A stretch of 64,000 nucleotides of DNA. Origin: Tragulus kanchil. Its lineage: Eukaryota; Chordata; Mammalia; Artiodactyla; Tragulidae. Numbering within the stretch: position 1 is the first letter of the stretch; every line of letters starts with the position of its first letter. The stretch is from the NCBI GenBank assembly GCA_022376925.1, contig JAIOJX010000031.1, forward strand, positions 136,480,854 through 136,544,853. The letters are read 5' to 3'. Position numbers and translations under genes: made by a program. Positions 62,283-64,000 of this stretch are shown here, in pieces. The notes below the pieces were generated by a model. The model was not told the DNA's origin. It did not search any database and saw nothing but the letters and a program-made list of their open reading frames with translations.

Positions 62283-62716
62283 GGCGGAGCCAAGATGGCG
62301 GAGGAATGAGGGGAAGATTTCACCAGCTCCCCAACAGAATCACCAGAACTAATCAAGAAATGAAACACCACCAACAAGCCAGCCGCTAGACGACAGAGGA
62401 ACTCCATAGGTCCGCGAGAGTAGAAGAGTGAACAGCCAGAACTTTCCCTTAGCTACTGTTCTAAGAACCCTCTATCCTAACCGCCACCCCCCCCCAAGCA
62501 CCAGCCAGTGCCCTAAAAGGGGGCCTAAGCGGAGCCTTGGGGGATAGAGGGCAGCGATCAGCGTGAAAATTCCAAGAATCCGCCAGGATCGCCGGCAGAA
62601 ATTAAGACACTGCGAAGATAGGATACTGGAGCAGGGCCAGAGGGCTAGCGATCCGCCAAAACGCGACTTTCCTGAGAAAATTTTGTTGTTCACTTTATGG
62701 CCAAAAAAAAATTAAA
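62283..62716 (+). mobile_element. L1 5' UTR, duplicate copy, ending in garbled sequence
   Basis: Same text as 63376 onward, starting ggcggagccaagatggcgg, but it degrades near 62640 and returns to the flanking intron. No L1 insertion would end this way, so it belongs to the false copy of duplication 17. Confidence 0.8.
62290..62301 (+). promoter_or_regulatory. YY1-type site at L1 start (duplicate copy)
   Basis: CCAAGATGGCGG matches the core bound by YY1 and lies about 8 bp from the L1 5' end, as in primate L1. It lies in the copy judged artificial. Confidence 0.6.
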
Positions 62717-63375
62717 CTATTATAATGTAAGCTTACATTTAAAGTGAGCTCTAATCCCCCTAAAATCTATTAATATGCCCTACTGATCCAGTTTCTTTAG
62801 ATCTGAGTAAATTAAATTTTGTTGTTCACTTTATGCCAATATTTCAAAAGGTTTTATTAAGCAGTCAAGCTTCTGCCATTTTGTGAAATATACAGGTGAT
62901 ATAATTAATTATGGGTATAGAATATACCTGTTGCCCTAGTTGCCAGTTAGTTAGCTACATTCCAAGGATGACTTAGAATCTGAGAGAGAAGTACAAACCA
63001 ATGAAACAAGTTATACTGACCAAAAAAAAGAACATTTAAACTTTGTATCTCAAGCTAAATAGTTACCATTTATCTATTCAAATTTTCTGGGCCAAAGAGC
63101 TTAGGTACCCTTGATAACTTTTATGGAGAATATAACTATATATGCCAGCAAATCTGCAAAATTCAGCAGTGGCCATAGGACTGGAAAAGGTCAGTTTTTA
63201 CTGCAATCGCAAAGAAAGGCAATGCCAAACAATGTTCAAACTACTGTACAATTGCATTTATTTCACATGTGAGGAAGGTAGTGCTCAAAATCCTTCAAGT
63301 TACAACAGTACATGAACTGAGAACGTCCAGATATACAAGCAGGATTTAGAAACCAAAGATCAAAGTAGCAACATT

Positions 63376-64000
63376 GGCGGAGCCAAGATGGCGGAGGAAT
63401 GAGGGGAAGATTTCACCAGCTCCCCAACAGAATCACCAGAACTAATCAAGAAATGAAACACCACCAACAAGCCAGCCGCTAGACGACAGAGGAACTCCAT
63501 AGGTCCGCGAGAGTAGAAGAGTGAACAGCCAGAACTTTCCCTTAGCTACTGTTCTAAGAACCCTCTATCCTAACCGCCACCCCCCCCCAAGCACCAGCCA
63601 GTGCCCTAAAAGGGGGCCTAAGCGGAGCCTTGGGGGATAGAGGGCAGCGATCAGCGTGAAAATTCCAAGAATCCGCCAGGATCGCCGGCAGAAATTAAGA
63701 CACTGCGAAGATAGGATACTGGAGCAGGGCCAGGCAGAATGCACGGAGTGCTGCCTAGCGACCTGGAGCTGGGAGGGCATGCCCAGTGCGAAAATCGCGA
63801 CTTTCCGCCTGACACCAGGCAAATTCAAACACTCCTAGTGGGGGACTAGCTGAAGGTGAAGTCGCCCACGGATTTCTGACCAGGGACTGAGCTCGAGCCG
63901 GATGGGGAAGCCTGTGCCTGCCTGTGGGACTCGGACGCGTAACTGGCAGTGTGCGTGCGCCAGTGGCGGAGGAGTCCGTGCACCCCCATAGCTACACCCG
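63376..64000 (+). mobile_element. Young-looking L1 with intact 5' UTR start, running off the window
   Basis: Starts at ggcggagccaagatggcgga, directly after BovB sequence, and continues to the window end as GC-rich, CpG-rich 5' UTR ('gtccgcgagag', 'cgaaaatcgcgac', 'actcggacgcgtaactgg'). Reaching the very 5' end and keeping many CpGs suggests a recent, possibly full-length insertion. In L1 this region is the internal promoter that drives the two ORFs. Neither ORF is in the window, so activity cannot be judged. It inserts in the opposite orientation to ITFG1. Confidence 0.75.
63383..63394 (+). promoter_or_regulatory. YY1-type site at the L1 5' end
   Basis: CCAAGATGGCGG, 8 bases into the element. 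In human L1, a YY1 site here fixes the transcription start at the first base. The same position suggests the same role (inference). Confidence 0.65.

Larger units (their letters stand above)
61621..63745. repeat. Tandem duplication 17 (period 1093-1096 bp)
   Basis: Copy A is 61621-62716 and copy B 62717 to about 63745, aligned at 'ctattataatgtaagcttac'. Copy A's end (62634-62716) is a shortened, garbled version of copy B plus what follows it ('cagagggctagcgatccgcc' against a longer stretch at 63730-63810). It doubles a BovB fragment and the first ~350 bp of an L1 5' UTR. Confidence 0.92.

Overview
The window is mammalian nuclear DNA from a ruminant artiodactyl. It lies almost entirely in introns of one gene, ITFG1, read on the minus strand. 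The ruminant call rests on many copies of the BovB (RTE-type) LINE, Bov-tA SINEs built on BovB tails, tRNA-Glu-derived CHR-type SINEs, ruminant L1 3' ends, and mariner MITEs. The best-preserved SINEs are about 300 bp, CHR-related, with a GC-rich 3' part. They are not the usual bovid form, which may point to a basal or less-studied ruminant such as a chevrotain (inference only).

Three short internal coding exons were found by canonical splice sites and a continuous reading frame: 61550-61593, 54257-54335 and 819-943, in transcript order. Together they encode an extracellular stretch of ITFG1 (integrin alpha FG-GAP repeat containing 1, also called TIP or linkin). The introns are about 7 kb and 53 kb as assembled. 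I found no other functional protein-coding gene and no functional RNA gene. Nearly all longer open frames are transposon remnants or chance frames.

The rest is layered repeats. Positions 1092-7510 hold an ancient, nearly complete minus-strand L1, interrupted by BovB, CHR and SINE insertions and a mariner MITE. Positions 8770-13375 hold L1 3' ends and a BovB 5' region. Positions 19775-28645 hold old L1 and a plus-strand BovB with reverse-transcriptase remnants. Positions 29564-33045 hold CHR SINEs, old L1 and MER5A. Positions 39116-41880 are an HNRNPA1 processed pseudogene. Positions 42480-52110 hold L1 3' ends and a long minus-strand BovB with a SINE inserted in it. Positions 52290-58815 hold a small DNA transposon, paired CHR-2 SINEs and more SINE and L1. 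The last 625 bases are the 5' UTR of a young-looking L1 that runs off the window.

The most striking structure cuts across all of this. Seventeen direct tandem duplications, each with a period of about 1.08-1.18 kb and nearly identical copies, occur regardless of content. They double introns, transposons, the pseudogene and one 79-bp ITFG1 exon. Several junctions show one copy ending in a garbled, shortened version of the other. I read these as unmerged contig-end overlaps or gap-filling errors, adding roughly 19 kb of false sequence, rather than biology. No previously undescribed biological system is convincingly visible. The most useful leads are the duplication pattern, the SINE subfamily and the L1 promoter.
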